Origin: Hemerocallis citrina
Taxonomy: Eukaryota; Streptophyta; Magnoliopsida; Asparagales; Asphodelaceae
Reading direction: 5' to 3'
Length of the DNA stretch: 64,000 nucleotides
Assembly (NCBI GenBank): GCA_017893485.1
Contig: CM030363.1
Span: 84,683,230 to 84,747,229 of the forward strand
In this document: positions 54,513 to 64,000 of the stretch, piece by piece
Layout of the letters: each line of letters begins with the position of its first letter
Position numbering within the stretch: the stretch's first letter is position 1
The notes under the pieces: model-generated
The model's database searches: none
What the model saw: only the letters and a program-made list of their open reading frames with translations
Told to the model about the DNA's origin: nothing
Position numbers and translations under genes: made by a program

Positions 54513-57139
54513 TGTAGCGCCCCGAATTTCTAATATGAGAGCTTAGAAAATACGTGGCACATTCTCAGTGATCCACTTCAATATAACAATAAACACAACC
54601 AAACACCACTAAGCTTTTCAACATTTATTACAACATAACTTTTACATGTCACAGCGGAAGACTAAACAAACCAAAATTAACTCAACAGGTCTTTACAACT
54701 CAATACTGAACACTTAATAATCCATTTATCCAAAAAAAAGCTAACTCAAGCATCCATTCTCCAACTCTAAGCAATAACCTGCAACAAGTGAGGCTAGAGT
54801 TGAACCCTAACCCCCAAACTAAAGGGGTCAGCCATAAATGGTGTGAGTGGCATAAAAATCAAACAACAACATAAATGAACTTAAATTGTAATGTCCAACA
54901 AGCAATAACCAAAATACCAAATAGAACAACAGGAGATACCAAAACCAAGAGTCAAATGTGGAAACAGGAAATCCGAATGCATAAAGATGAGTCAATAAAA
55001 CACAAATGCTAAATGCTGACAACGATGACTACTAAGAGATGAAGATAAACTATGAGAATTTGCCCATGCTTGATAATCTCGGAAGTAGATCCCACATCTC
55101 AGGTATTTTTTCTGGATAATTCAGGAGATCAACCCACATCTAAACATAGACTCATCATCACAATAATATCCCAAGAGTGTCGCCTCGACTCTGATCATTC
55201 CGTAGGTCAATTCCGCATCTCAAGATAATTACTTGGATAATTAAGGAGACATATCTCACATCTCAGGTTGTCTACCTGGATAATTCAGGAGATAAGTCCC
55301 ACACCTCAAGGTAACCACTTGGATAATTCAGGAGATTAAATCCCACATCTAAAGCCTTACTGAGGTGCATGACTCATGTCCCCTTCGTCATGACACTACT
55401 AGTGCAAGTCCTTATTATTTTTGGTTACTGAACAAATCTCCTAGAGTAGTGTACCCCACCGGACTAAAAATATGAATAACTGAAAATTCGCCTCAATGGG
55501 CCTCAACAAATAACTCAACACCGGTATACTAGGGTCACGTACCTCTAGAGACTCAAAATCAAATATCTAATCAAATATCCACTAAACAAGTGGTTCAACC
55601 GAATATCTCAAAATCACTTTCTTGACTGAATATCTCAAGATCAAATACTGAACAAAATATCTCAAAATCAAATACTGAACAAAAGGTCTCAAATCAAATA
55701 CCGAACAAAATGTCTCAAATCAAATACACAGATCCCTCAGTACCAGTCGACTTATGCTGAGGTAAGTCGACTGTCCAGAGGACAACTCTCCAGAATTTCA
55801 CAAAAATAATCTAAGGCAATATCAGTTGACTAGGGAAAGTCATCAGTCGACTGCTCCGAGACAAATTCCAATAATTCTCAAGAAAATATTCTAAGTATTT
55901 AAGTCGACTGAAAGGTTCATAGGTCGACTGTCCAGAAAGGACTGAACAAATTTTACAATCAGCAGACCAGTCGACTGACAATAGCCTAGGTCGACTGTCC
56001 CGAACAATTCTCAAAGACTGAAGATAATCAGTAGAGTCGTACCAGTCGACTGTACAGTAGGCCAGTCGACTGTCGGCCTACAGTTTTCAAAAATAGATCT
56101 GGATACAGAATTAAACTGAAGATTTCTAAAGAATCATGGTTCATTGTTTATCAAGCAATAGTTCATACACAAGCCAATGATAACTCTCAAATAATCTCCA
56201 ATACGGATACATCACTCATAAATCAATTCCTCAAATCTCAACTTCTCAAGATCTAAATCACTAATCTTCCATTAGGGTTTCTCAGCCAAATTCCTTCCTC
56301 AACTTATAAACAAATCCTGATATAAAATTATAAGATCAAGATGTCTATCATCCGATCACAATATAATCAATCCTTAACATGCTTTCCAACAATACGATTC
56401 CATAGATCAATATTTCCTCAATAAATCTTGATAATTTCTCATACATGGTCCAAATATCATTAAGTGTTCTCATAATCCATATTAAAATGAAAGATCCATA
56501 TCATGCATATAATGAGACAAACGAACAATATCATACCAATCCAAACAAAGAGTAACAAAGATCTCACGCCAATCATCAATCAACAAACAAAACAAATCAA
56601 GCAAAACAAAAACAAACCACTCACTTTGATTTGAAGAAAATCCACAAAAAGCTCTTCTCCTTGCTAGATCCAAAAGTCTCTTCTTGCTCCTCAAACAAAT
56701 CTCAAAAATCTGAATATTCTTGTAAATGACGGCTGGGGAAAGAAATCCCTTATATATGCCGGATTAATATTAGGGTTTTACCCAATTTGCAAAACAATCC
56801 TTTCAAGAACACAACTTTCATATATATCCATTATTCTTGTGAATTCAATAAAACTCCTTTAAATTAGGATCTAATAGAAAATATACTTTTAAACTTCAGC
56901 CAATACTGCTCAAAACGTCCAGAATGCCAATTTTGCATTTCAACCCTTGAAAATGTCAATTTTGCAAATAAGTCCTTCTTTTCTCAAAAATTGCAAATAA
57001 TATCAATTAATTTCAGAAAAATCTGGAAAAATACTACATAAATTCTAAATAATAAATAATGATTTTTCATAAAGAAATCTTAATATTTCAAACTTCTAAA
57101 AAGTCATTTGCACGTGTTTTGCACGTGTACAAAAGATAA
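54513..57139 (-). repeat. Type-1 LTR, interrupted by the Harbinger-like element
   Basis: On the minus strand it ends GAAATTCGGGGCGCTACA at 54513. The visible body (about 2.6 kb) begins TTATCTTTTGTACACGTGCA, typical of the first 50-100 bp of this LTR family. It carries AGTCCGGTGGGGTACAC, a minisatellite (CCCACATCTCAGGT with TGGATAATTCAGGAGA units, 55090-55345) and a GTCGACTG cluster (55747-56081). Its start must lie beyond the window. Confidence 0.8.
55747..56081 (-). repeat. Paired GTCGACTG palindromes in the LTR
   Basis: Five pairs of the self-complementary core GTCGAC (or one-base variants), each pair 20-30 bp apart and pairs 60-75 bp apart, e.g. CCAGTCGACTGTACAGTAGG and GCCAGTCGACTGTCGGCC. 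They occupy the slot where the plus-strand LTRs carry tRNA-like boxes. Confidence 0.75.
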
Positions 57140-57184
57140 GGCTGCGTTTGGTTTGTTGTTTTTTGTTTTCTCGCTGCCTGTTTT

Positions 57185-58975
57185 CTGAAACTGTTTCCTA
57201 AAATGTGTTTTTTGAAAACTGTTTTCTGAAAATGAGAGTGTAAAAACTGTTTGGTAATAAATTTTTTCTGAGTACTGTTCTCTGAAAGCTGTTTTTCTGA
57301 AAAAGAGAGTTTAAAAGCTGTTCGGTTATATTTCTAGCTGAAAACTGCTATCTGAAAGCTGTTTTTGTGAAAAAGAGAGTTTAAAAGCTGTTCGGTTATA
57401 TTTCTAGCTGAAAACTGTTCTCTGAAAGCTGTTTTTCTGAAAAAGAGAGTTTAAAAGCTGTTCGGTTATATTTCTAGCTGAAAACTGTTATCTGAAAGCT
57501 GTTTTTCTGAAAAAGAGTGTTTAAAAGCTGTTCGGTTATATTTTTAGCTGAAAACTATTATCTGAAAGCTGTTTTTCTGAAAAAGAGTGTTTAAAAGCTG
57601 TTCGGTTATGTTTCTAGCTGAAAACTGTTATCTGAAAGCTGTTTTTCTGAAAGACAGAGTTTAAAAGCTGTTCGGTTATATTTCTAGCTGAAAACTGTTA
57701 TCTGAAAGCTGTTTTTCTGAAAGACAGAGTTTAAAAGCTGTTCGGTTATATTTCTAGCTGAAAACTGCTATCTGAAAGCTGTTTTTGTGAAAATGAGAGT
57801 TTAAAAGCTGTTCGGTTATATTTCTAGCTGAAAACTGTTATCTGAAAGCTGTTTTTGTGAAAAAGAGAGTTTCAAAGCTGTTCGGTTATATTTCTAGCTG
57901 AAAACTGCTATCTGAAAGCTGTTTTTGTGAAAAAGAGAGTTTAAAAGCTGTTCGGTTATATTTCTGGCTGAAAACTGTTCTCTGAAAGCTGTTTTTCTGA
58001 AAAAGAGAGTTTAAAAGCTGTTCGGTTATATTTCTAGCTGAAAACTGTTCTCTGAAAGCTGTTTTTGTGAAAAAGAGAGTTTAAAAGCTATTCGGTTATA
58101 TTTCTAGCTGAAAACTGTTATCTGAAAGCTGTTTTTCTGAAAGACAGAGTTTAAAAGCTGTTCGGTTATATTTCTAGCTGAAAACTGTTATCTGAAAGCT
58201 GTTTTCGTGCAAAAGAGAGTTTAAAAGCTGTTCGGTTATATTTCTAGCTGAAAACTGTTCTCTGAAAGCTGTTTTTGTGAAAAAGAGAGTTTAAAAGCTG
58301 TTCGGTTATATTTCTAGCTGAAAACTGTTATCTGAAAGCTGTTTTTGTGGAAAAGAGAGTTCAAAAGCTATTCGGCTATATTTCCAGCTGAAAACTGTTA
58401 TCTGAAAGCTGTTTTTCTGAATAAGAGAGTTTCAAAGCTGTTCGGTTATATTTCTAGTTGAAAACTGTTATCTGAAAGCTGTTTTCGTGAAAAAGAGAGT
58501 TTAAAAGCTGTTCGGCTATATTTCCAGCTGAAAACTGTTATCTGAAAGCTGTTTTGCTGAAAGAGAGAGTTTAAAAGCTGTTCGGTTATATTTCTAGCTG
58601 AAAACTGTTATCTGAAAGCTGTTTTTCTGAAAAAAAGAGTTTAAAAGCTGTTCGATTATATTTCTAGCTGAAAACTGTTATCTAAAAGCTGTTTTGCTGA
58701 AAGAGAGAGTTTAAAAGCTGTTCGGTTATATTTCTAGCTGAAAACTGCTATCTGAAAGCTGTTTTGCTGAAAAAGAGAGTTTAAAAGTTGTTCAGTTATA
58801 TTTCTAGCTGAAAACTGCTATCTGAAAGCTGTTTTGCTGAAAGAGAGAGTTTAAAAGCTGTTCGGTTATATTTCTAGCTGAAAACTGCTATCTGAAAGCT
58901 GTTCTAGCTGAAAACTGTTATCTGAAAGCTGTTTGTAGCTGAAAACTGTTTTCTGAATTAGAGAGTGTAAAATGC
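57185..58975. repeat. 70-bp satellite next to the transposon end (about 22-23 units)
   Basis: AAAGAGAGTTTAAAAGCTGT recurs every 70 bp from 57301 to 58841 with no length change; only substitutions distinguish units. Each unit is TTCGGTTATATTTCTAGCTG, AAAACTGTTATCTGAAAGCT, GTTTTTCTGAAAAAGAGAGT, TTAAAAGCTG. CTGAAAACTGTT and CTGAAAGCTGTT are sub-repeats inside the unit. At the outer end (57185-57290) and the inner end (58890-58970) diverged partial units occur. Confidence 0.95.
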
Positions 58976-59885
58976 GACTAAAAATTGTTCAGATAACCAA
59001 ATGTTGTGTTGGTACTGTAGGAAGAACCACGTAATCCAGTGCTATGCCAAGTCAATATACTGCAGTATCTTGAATGTATTCAGAGAAAACAATACCCATT
59101 TTGTGAGCATACATACAAATTTGAACACTTCCAAGCTGATCAGACCTTTTCAAAGCTCAGAGCATACATAAAAATGAACCAGAATATATTTGATTCAGGT
59201 CTTAATAGCAAACAAAATACAGCAATACAGCAGTAATAGGGAGAACCTTCACAGAAAGCATACATAAAATTTATTCAGCATACATTTGATCCAGGTCTTA
59301 GTAGCATACAAAAATCCATATCAGAGATGGGCATACAGGAATACAGCAATACAGTAAGCATACATCAATACAGTTGTATGCAAACAGCAATACAACAACC
59401 CTGTGAACATCAGGAAAGAGTTATTTTTATTATTAATTTGATTCATTTGATGAATGAAGAAATAGTCGTAGGCTCAGAACTAGCGAAGCATTTACTGCTG
59501 TTGGTGCAGCTCCTAGGCGATGAGCTCAACCAACGACAATCTCCCCATCTCCAACTTCATCCTCATCAGCAATGGCATCACCAAATATTGGTTCTGATGC
59601 TGGTTATGCTTCGCAAAATGCATCTTCATTGCCTAAACCCTCACTGCTAAAAATCCCTCACTGCCTCCAAACAGCAATACAGCAGCATATATGTCGCCAG
59701 CTGCTCAAAAGGCAAAGCAACAACCAGCATCCCACACTACTGGCAGTAAATTGCAATACCTTACAAAAGTAGCTCAGACCAAAAAATAGCTCCCATCCAG
59801 TAAAATGCAGGTTTAATGATGAACTCAGACCCAAAAAAAAAAAACTGATGTTTAAGATTGGAGGAGAACTTAATCTACCTATTTT
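58976..59885. other. Unassigned interior sequence
   Basis: CA-rich sequence with many CAGCAATACAGCA-like and AGCATACAT-like short repeats (59040-59400 and 59660-59700). Plus-strand frames (for example SPAAQKAKQQPASHTTGSK) are low-complexity. I do not recognise a gene. Confidence 0.35.
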
Positions 59886-61918
59886 ACTGATAGTTCCCAA
59901 CCAACCATGGCCAAATACGCTCTAGTAGTCTCAAGGGCATCACACATATACTCCTGTACAGAAGCTCCCTCTTGTTCTTCAGAGAGAAATGCTTCCTCGC
60001 ATGAGGAAGAGCCTGAAGAGAAAATAAATAAGTAAAATATTTCCTTGTATTGTAAATAATGGTATATATATCAATAGATGTCAGTATATTGACAAGTATG
60101 AAGCCAACCGCAGCTTCCTTGTTATGGAAATGCTTCAAGATGGTGTCAATTATTTGATCAGCATGCGAACACAACTTCTTCAGCATGCTCCTGCACAAAT
60201 GACACCTCCCCACCTACTGTTGGAAATATGACTTGATCCTCCGCAATACTACTTGGCACCAAATAAATTAATTTCAAAGAAAACAGTAACTAGGTAGGCA
60301 TTAGATCTATACCCACATTCCTCACCTAGTTGTTCCCCAAAAAAAAAAGCAGACCAATCCACTTTTTATTTTTATTTTCCTCAAATTAGATTCACCAATT
60401 CAAAAGATCTAGATAAACAGATGACTGAAGCAAAAGTCATATATATTATTTATGTAACTTTGTAAGTTTGATTACAATGCAGAATGTAATCTCTCGGATA
60501 GTTTGTCAACAATTTACACAACTCCAAATTTATAGTTATATATAAATAAACTTACAGTTAGAAATTATAACTGGAGCTGAACAATCATAAGAATATGACA
60601 TGAATCAGCCAGGTCAGGTCTATTTAACTTTACTTCTTTATAAAAGTTACTGGTTTAAAAATGAAGAACCATATAATAGACCATTTTGTATCCTGTATTG
60701 GTTTGTTCATTCTAGTTCAATTTTCAATAAGCTGCAAGTGAGTAGCTATCCCAATGTAGTCATTAACACATTTTAAATTTATGTATCCATGTCATTAAAC
60801 CAATATTGAGATAGCATGTATATTAGTCAGCATAAACAACAGAAGCTGACAAAAGTTTAAATAGATTACTACATGTTATGATTCAAGAGAGGAATAAAAA
60901 CAAAAAGAATGTTCTTACAGTTGTTTCTGCGGAGTTTCTGCTCCAAGTATTGCAGTGTATATACTGATATACAAGGTTTCAATGGTCTCAGACGGCAAGA
61001 TGCATTGATTCCTACGAAAGTAAATGAAGTTAGCAAAAAATACTCCTTAATCAAGAAAAAGAATGCGAACAGCTAAAACCAAAAAAGCCTTGTACACCTA
61101 CTAGCATTATACTCATGCACAGGTTAGACCGCCATGTACCAGAAATTGGTAGTTTGAGAAGTACATAAAATTATAACTCCATGACTACCAGATGTTTTGC
61201 ATGCACTTCCTCCCGCAAGCGGGTCAAAATCCAAACTATTTCCAAGATCAAAGCATAAAAGTGCAAATGACTTATCAGTGTATGAAACACAACTATAATC
61301 ACCTCATGATTTCAGATAATTTTAATCTGTACTGGATAACAGAGTTTAAGAGTACAACATAACAAATCTTCCAAGCTATCCTTGAATTTAGGCAGCTGCT
61401 TGACTATTAAATGGCAAGAACTCTGAAAGAAGCTCATAGCTCTTATTGTTCTAGAGTCTGTTTAGACCAGCTGAAATTTCAACATGAAAACCAACTTCTC
61501 TCTTTCGCTTCAATCGATGAATAACATTTTCTGTCTGAGTTACTAAGACCATTTATATCTCCCACACAGAAGATAGAAAGTAACCTCCAACTTCCAGATA
61601 AGCTCAAGATCTATAGAGAACTGATGAATATTGCTTTTATATTTCGATATCAGCTAGTCCAAATAGACAACATCAGAGTTGTGTAAATTGTTGACAAACC
61701 AGTGTCTACATAAGTGACACTCATCAGAGAGAAAGAGGAATCAATATGATTTTTTTAGAATGTATGAAATACATATGGAGAAGAAAAATACCTGTGAAAG
61801 ATGCAAACCTCAGTAATAAATCGGAGTCTCTCATTAAATGCAGACAAATCCGACAAATCTCCAGAAACTTGTATCTTCCTTGCCTCCTGTGCTTTTATGG
61901 TCTCACGGATCATATCTC
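59886..61918 (-). other. Candidate spliced coding segments, family unrecognised
   Basis: Three places look like exons on the minus strand. At 61918-61792, after an AG, MIRETIKAQEARKIQVSGDL and SDLSAFNERLRFITEVCIF end in CACAG|GTATTT. At about 60213-60070, LKKLCSHADQIIDTILKHFH and NKEAAVGFILVNILTS. At 60014-59886, after TTTTCTCTTCAG, SSSCEEAFLSEEQEGASVQE and YMCDALETTRAYLAMVGWEL end SVK and a stop. Helical, non-repetitive composition and good splice sites support a gene or gene fragment. I cannot name it, and I do not see a Myb/SANT motif expected of a Harbinger second protein. Confidence 0.35.
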
Positions 61919-61925
61919 AGTATTG

Positions 61926-62392
61926 CAATATTCCAACAGCTAATTAGTGCCATAATGCATACATTTATATACTCCAAAAGATTTCATATTACAAATCTAT
62001 AATGATGATTGAAGTTACACTGGAGTTATGGTATGCTATAAACTGATGTTTGGTAGACTTTTGATATGTAAATGAGATCAAAAGTGAACCAAGTTTAAAT
62101 AAATCAAAAGTGAACCAAGTTTTCCTGTGCATCGATCATATATATACCCAATAACCTATCATTTCACAATATTTTCAACAGATTTAATCAATTAAATGAT
62201 GTGTAGATTACACTTTGTCCTACATCTTTGAAATCATATGCACACATCCATTTTCCCTGCCAAACAAAGTTAACAGCCATCTCTGATATCATCTCTCAAA
62301 TCATCAATGTTCACAATATCCTTTCTTTCTCACTGCATATACTAGCAAAAAAGGGCCATGTCTTACTCACTGCATAAATCAAAATACATCAA
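61926..62392. other. Unassigned AT-rich sequence
   Basis: No coding signal or terminal repeat is recognised. GATCAAAAGTGAACCAAGTT is duplicated within 62070-62125. Confidence 0.35.
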
Positions 62393-63295
62393 ATGCATCA
62401 TCACTTAAAACCAACGAGGAAAAGTGAAGCTCAGTTAGGATTACTACATCACAAGTAACTCCTACAAATCATTAAATAACTGATTCATAGTGTGCAACTT
62501 CAGAAACATAATCCATCTCATCATCACTTAAAACCAAAGGAGAAAAGTAAAGCTCAGTTCGGATTAATTCATCACAAGTGACTCCTACAATTCATTAAAT
62601 AAATGATTCATAGTGTGCGACTTCAGAAACATAATCCATCTCATCATCACTTAGAACCAGCGAGGAAAAATAAACAACAGTTCGGATTAATTCATCACAA
62701 GTCACTCCTACAATTCATTAAATAAATGATTCATAGTGTGCAACTTCAGAAACATAATCCAAATACATCATCACTTAAAACCAAAGGAGAAAAGTAAAGC
62801 TCAGTTCGGATTAATTCATCACAAGTGACTCCTACAATTCATTAAATAAATGATTCATAGTGTGCGACTTCAGAAACATAATCCATCTCATCATCACTTA
62901 GAACCAGCGAGGAAAAATAAACAACAGTTCGGATTAATTCATCACAAGTCACTCCTACAATTCATTAAATAAATGATTCATAGTGTGCAACTTCAGAAAC
63001 ATAATCCAAATACATCATCACTTAAAACCAACGAGGAAGAATAAAGCTCAGTTCGGATTAATTCATCACAAGTGACTCCTACAATTCATTAAATAAATGA
63101 TTCATAGTGTGCAACTTCAGAAACATAATCCAAATACATCATCACTTAAAACCAACGAGGAAAAATAAAGCTCAGTTCGGATTAATTCATCACAAGTCAC
63201 TCCTACAATTCATTAAATAAATGATTCATAGTGTGCAACTTCAGAAACATAATCCAAATACATCATTACTTAAAACCAACGAGGAAAAATAATGT
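62393..63295. repeat. ~123-bp satellite, seven units with an alternating pattern
   Basis: TAGTGTGCAACTTCAGAAAC (or GCGACTT) recurs at 62489, 62611, 62734, 62858, 62981, 63105 and 63229, spacing 122-124 bp. Units also hold CATCATCACTTAAAACCAA, CAGTTCGGATTAATTCATCA, CAAGTGACTCCTACAATTCA and TTAAATAAATGATTCA. Units 2 and 4 share AAAGGAGAAAAGTAAAGCTC with GCGACT. Units 3 and 5 share AGAACCAGCGAGGAAAAATA with AACAACAG. So a two-unit block was duplicated. Confidence 0.9.
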
Positions 63296-63430
63296 GCAAC
63301 CCCTGTACATCATTGAATTAATTAGTAAAGACAACATCTCAATCATTTAAAAAAATAACTGAAAGTAAAATATGCTTATGAGAATTTATAATAGTAATGA
63401 TACAATGATACAAGTCCATCACAAATGACA
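63296..63430 (-). other. 3' flank of the transposase
   Basis: AT-rich sequence downstream of the transposase stop. It contains runs compatible with plant polyadenylation (AATAAT- and AATAGTAATG-like) on the minus strand. Confidence 0.3.
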
Positions 63431-63997
63431 TCAATGCCTCGCATTCCACATAGCCACAGCAATTTGATCCCTTTTTCTACCCATACGGTTCAATGAGGCA
63501 GCAGACATATCCAATCCCTGAGATGTTGATGGGATTTCGTTATTTTGTTGATGATGACCTAATTCATCATCCGCTCCTTCGACAAAAAAGGTATCATCTT
63601 TGCTATGTCTTCCTATGAAGTTGTGTACGGCACAACAAGCAATTACCATATCCACCTGTTTTGTTGGAGTGTAGTTGGACATAGATTTGAAAATAGGAAA
63701 CCTTTTCTTGAAGACTCCGAAAGTTCTTTCAATGACATTTCGTAGCCTTGCATGTTGCTTGTTAAAAAGTTGCTTATGGCCAGTCGGCGCATTGTTTGCC
63801 CCTTGGAAGTCTTGTGCATGGTACGGCTCGCCTCGGTATGGTGCTAAAAAACCTGGCATATTGGGATAACCACAGTCTACTAAATAATATCTATCATTTG
63901 CCGGGATTTGAAGCAATCCTTGTGATATTGCTGTTTGAATTACACGGGAGTCGTTGGCACTTCCTTCCCATCCCGCATAAACGAACGTGAACATCAT
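63431..63997 (-). CDS. PIF/Harbinger transposase (DDE_Tnp_4), C-terminal part
   Basis: The frame is open into the right window edge, so the N-terminus is missing; M63997 is not the true start. Motifs in order: FVYAGWEGSANDSRV (first catalytic Asp region), YYLVDCGYPNMPGFLAPYRG (second Asp), FNKQHARLRNVIERTFGVFK (catalytic Glu) KRFPIFKSM and CCAVHNFI. This is the DDE_Tnp_4 nuclease that cuts Harbinger ends. The tail (DDTFFVEGADDELGHHQQNN, then RKRDQIAVAMWNARH) matches the usual length and basic end. No stop or frameshift is visible, so this part may be functional. It points toward the terminus at 57140. Confidence 0.93.
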   Translation of the reverse strand: MMFTFVYAGWEGSANDSRVIQTAISQGLLQIPANDRYYLVDCGYPNMPGFLAPYRGEPYHAQDFQGANNAPTGHKQLFNKQHARLRNVIERTFGVFKKRFPIFKSMSNYTPTKQVDMVIACCAVHNFIGRHSKDDTFFVEGADDELGHHQQNNEIPSTSQGLDMSAASLNRMGRKRDQIAVAMWNARH

Positions 63998-64000
63998 TTC

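Larger units (their letters stand above)
57140..64000 (-). mobile_element. PIF/Harbinger-type DNA transposon, left end and body (runs off the window)
   Basis: GGCTGCGTTTGGTTTGTTG at 57140 is a terminus of the kind found in plant PIF/Harbinger elements, directly preceded by TAA (57137-57139), their 3-bp target. It cuts a type-1 LTR. The transposase at the right edge reads on the minus strand, toward this end. Everything between is unlike the LTR elements: a 70-bp satellite, unrecognised exon-like segments and a 123-bp satellite. The other terminus is outside, so membership of one element is inferred. Confidence 0.6.

Noticed and set aside
57291..58900. CRISPR-like array
   Set aside because: The 70-bp units are contiguous with no unique spacers, in a plant transposon; this is a satellite.
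59327..59772. Plus-strand protein rich in Gln/His/Ser
   Set aside because: Low-complexity sequence from CAG/CAA-like repeats; no start context, domain or splice support.

Overview
This is nuclear DNA of a flowering plant. Almost the whole window is transposable elements nested inside one another. There are plant Ty3/gypsy retrotransposons of two lineages (Tekay/Del-like with LTRs over 3 kb, and Tat-like), hAT-like MITEs, MULE-like foldback elements and a PIF/Harbinger transposon. A few broken pieces of ordinary plant genes lie between or inside them. I see no intact host gene, no rRNA, no functional tRNA and no CRISPR. All family names come from reading translated motifs; no database search was possible.

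Layout. 1-2100: unassigned sequence holding a ~360-bp tandem duplication. 2834-10108: a type-1 (TGTAACAYCC...GTTACA) LTR unit with an initiator-tRNA(Met) type primer binding site. 10141-18877: the 3' LTR of a minus-strand gypsy element (B), split by two later solo LTRs (10609-13957 and 14459-17870). The last piece of B's pol follows at 18878-19300. 19508-34634: a nearly complete minus-strand Tekay/Del-like element (A) with gag, pol and an extra pre-gag ORF, flanked by the duplication CATAT; its 3' LTR is split by a 3.5-kb solo LTR. A landed eight bases inside an intron of a RelA/SpoT-like (HD-domain) gene fragment. 34877-40241: a decayed Tat-lineage element (G), truncated in its integrase.

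40516-42962: two long foldback elements flank a cupin pseudogene preceded by 38 consecutive C. 43078-43440: a hAT-like MITE with a perfect 8-bp duplication. 43735-51297: a small-LTR retrotransposon (F) whose interior holds a degenerate gag followed by spliced fragments of at least three unrelated host genes: an EBP1/PA2G4-like protein, a SMARCAL1-like SNF2 helicase and alanyl-tRNA synthetase. F was itself later hit by a MITE and a solo LTR.

51977 to the end is a three-level nest: a type-2 LTR is interrupted by a type-1 LTR at 54513, which is interrupted at a TAA by a terminus typical of PIF/Harbinger (57140). That element carries a 70-bp satellite next to its end, a 123-bp satellite and, at the right edge, a DDE transposase. 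It runs past the window end.

The most unusual features are the multi-gene-capturing retrotransposon F, the satellite-bearing Harbinger-type element, the two foldbacks sharing ends but not cores, and the type-1 LTRs, which carry tRNA-like Pol III boxes or GTCGAC palindrome clusters in the same slot plus a conserved hairpin near the 3' end.
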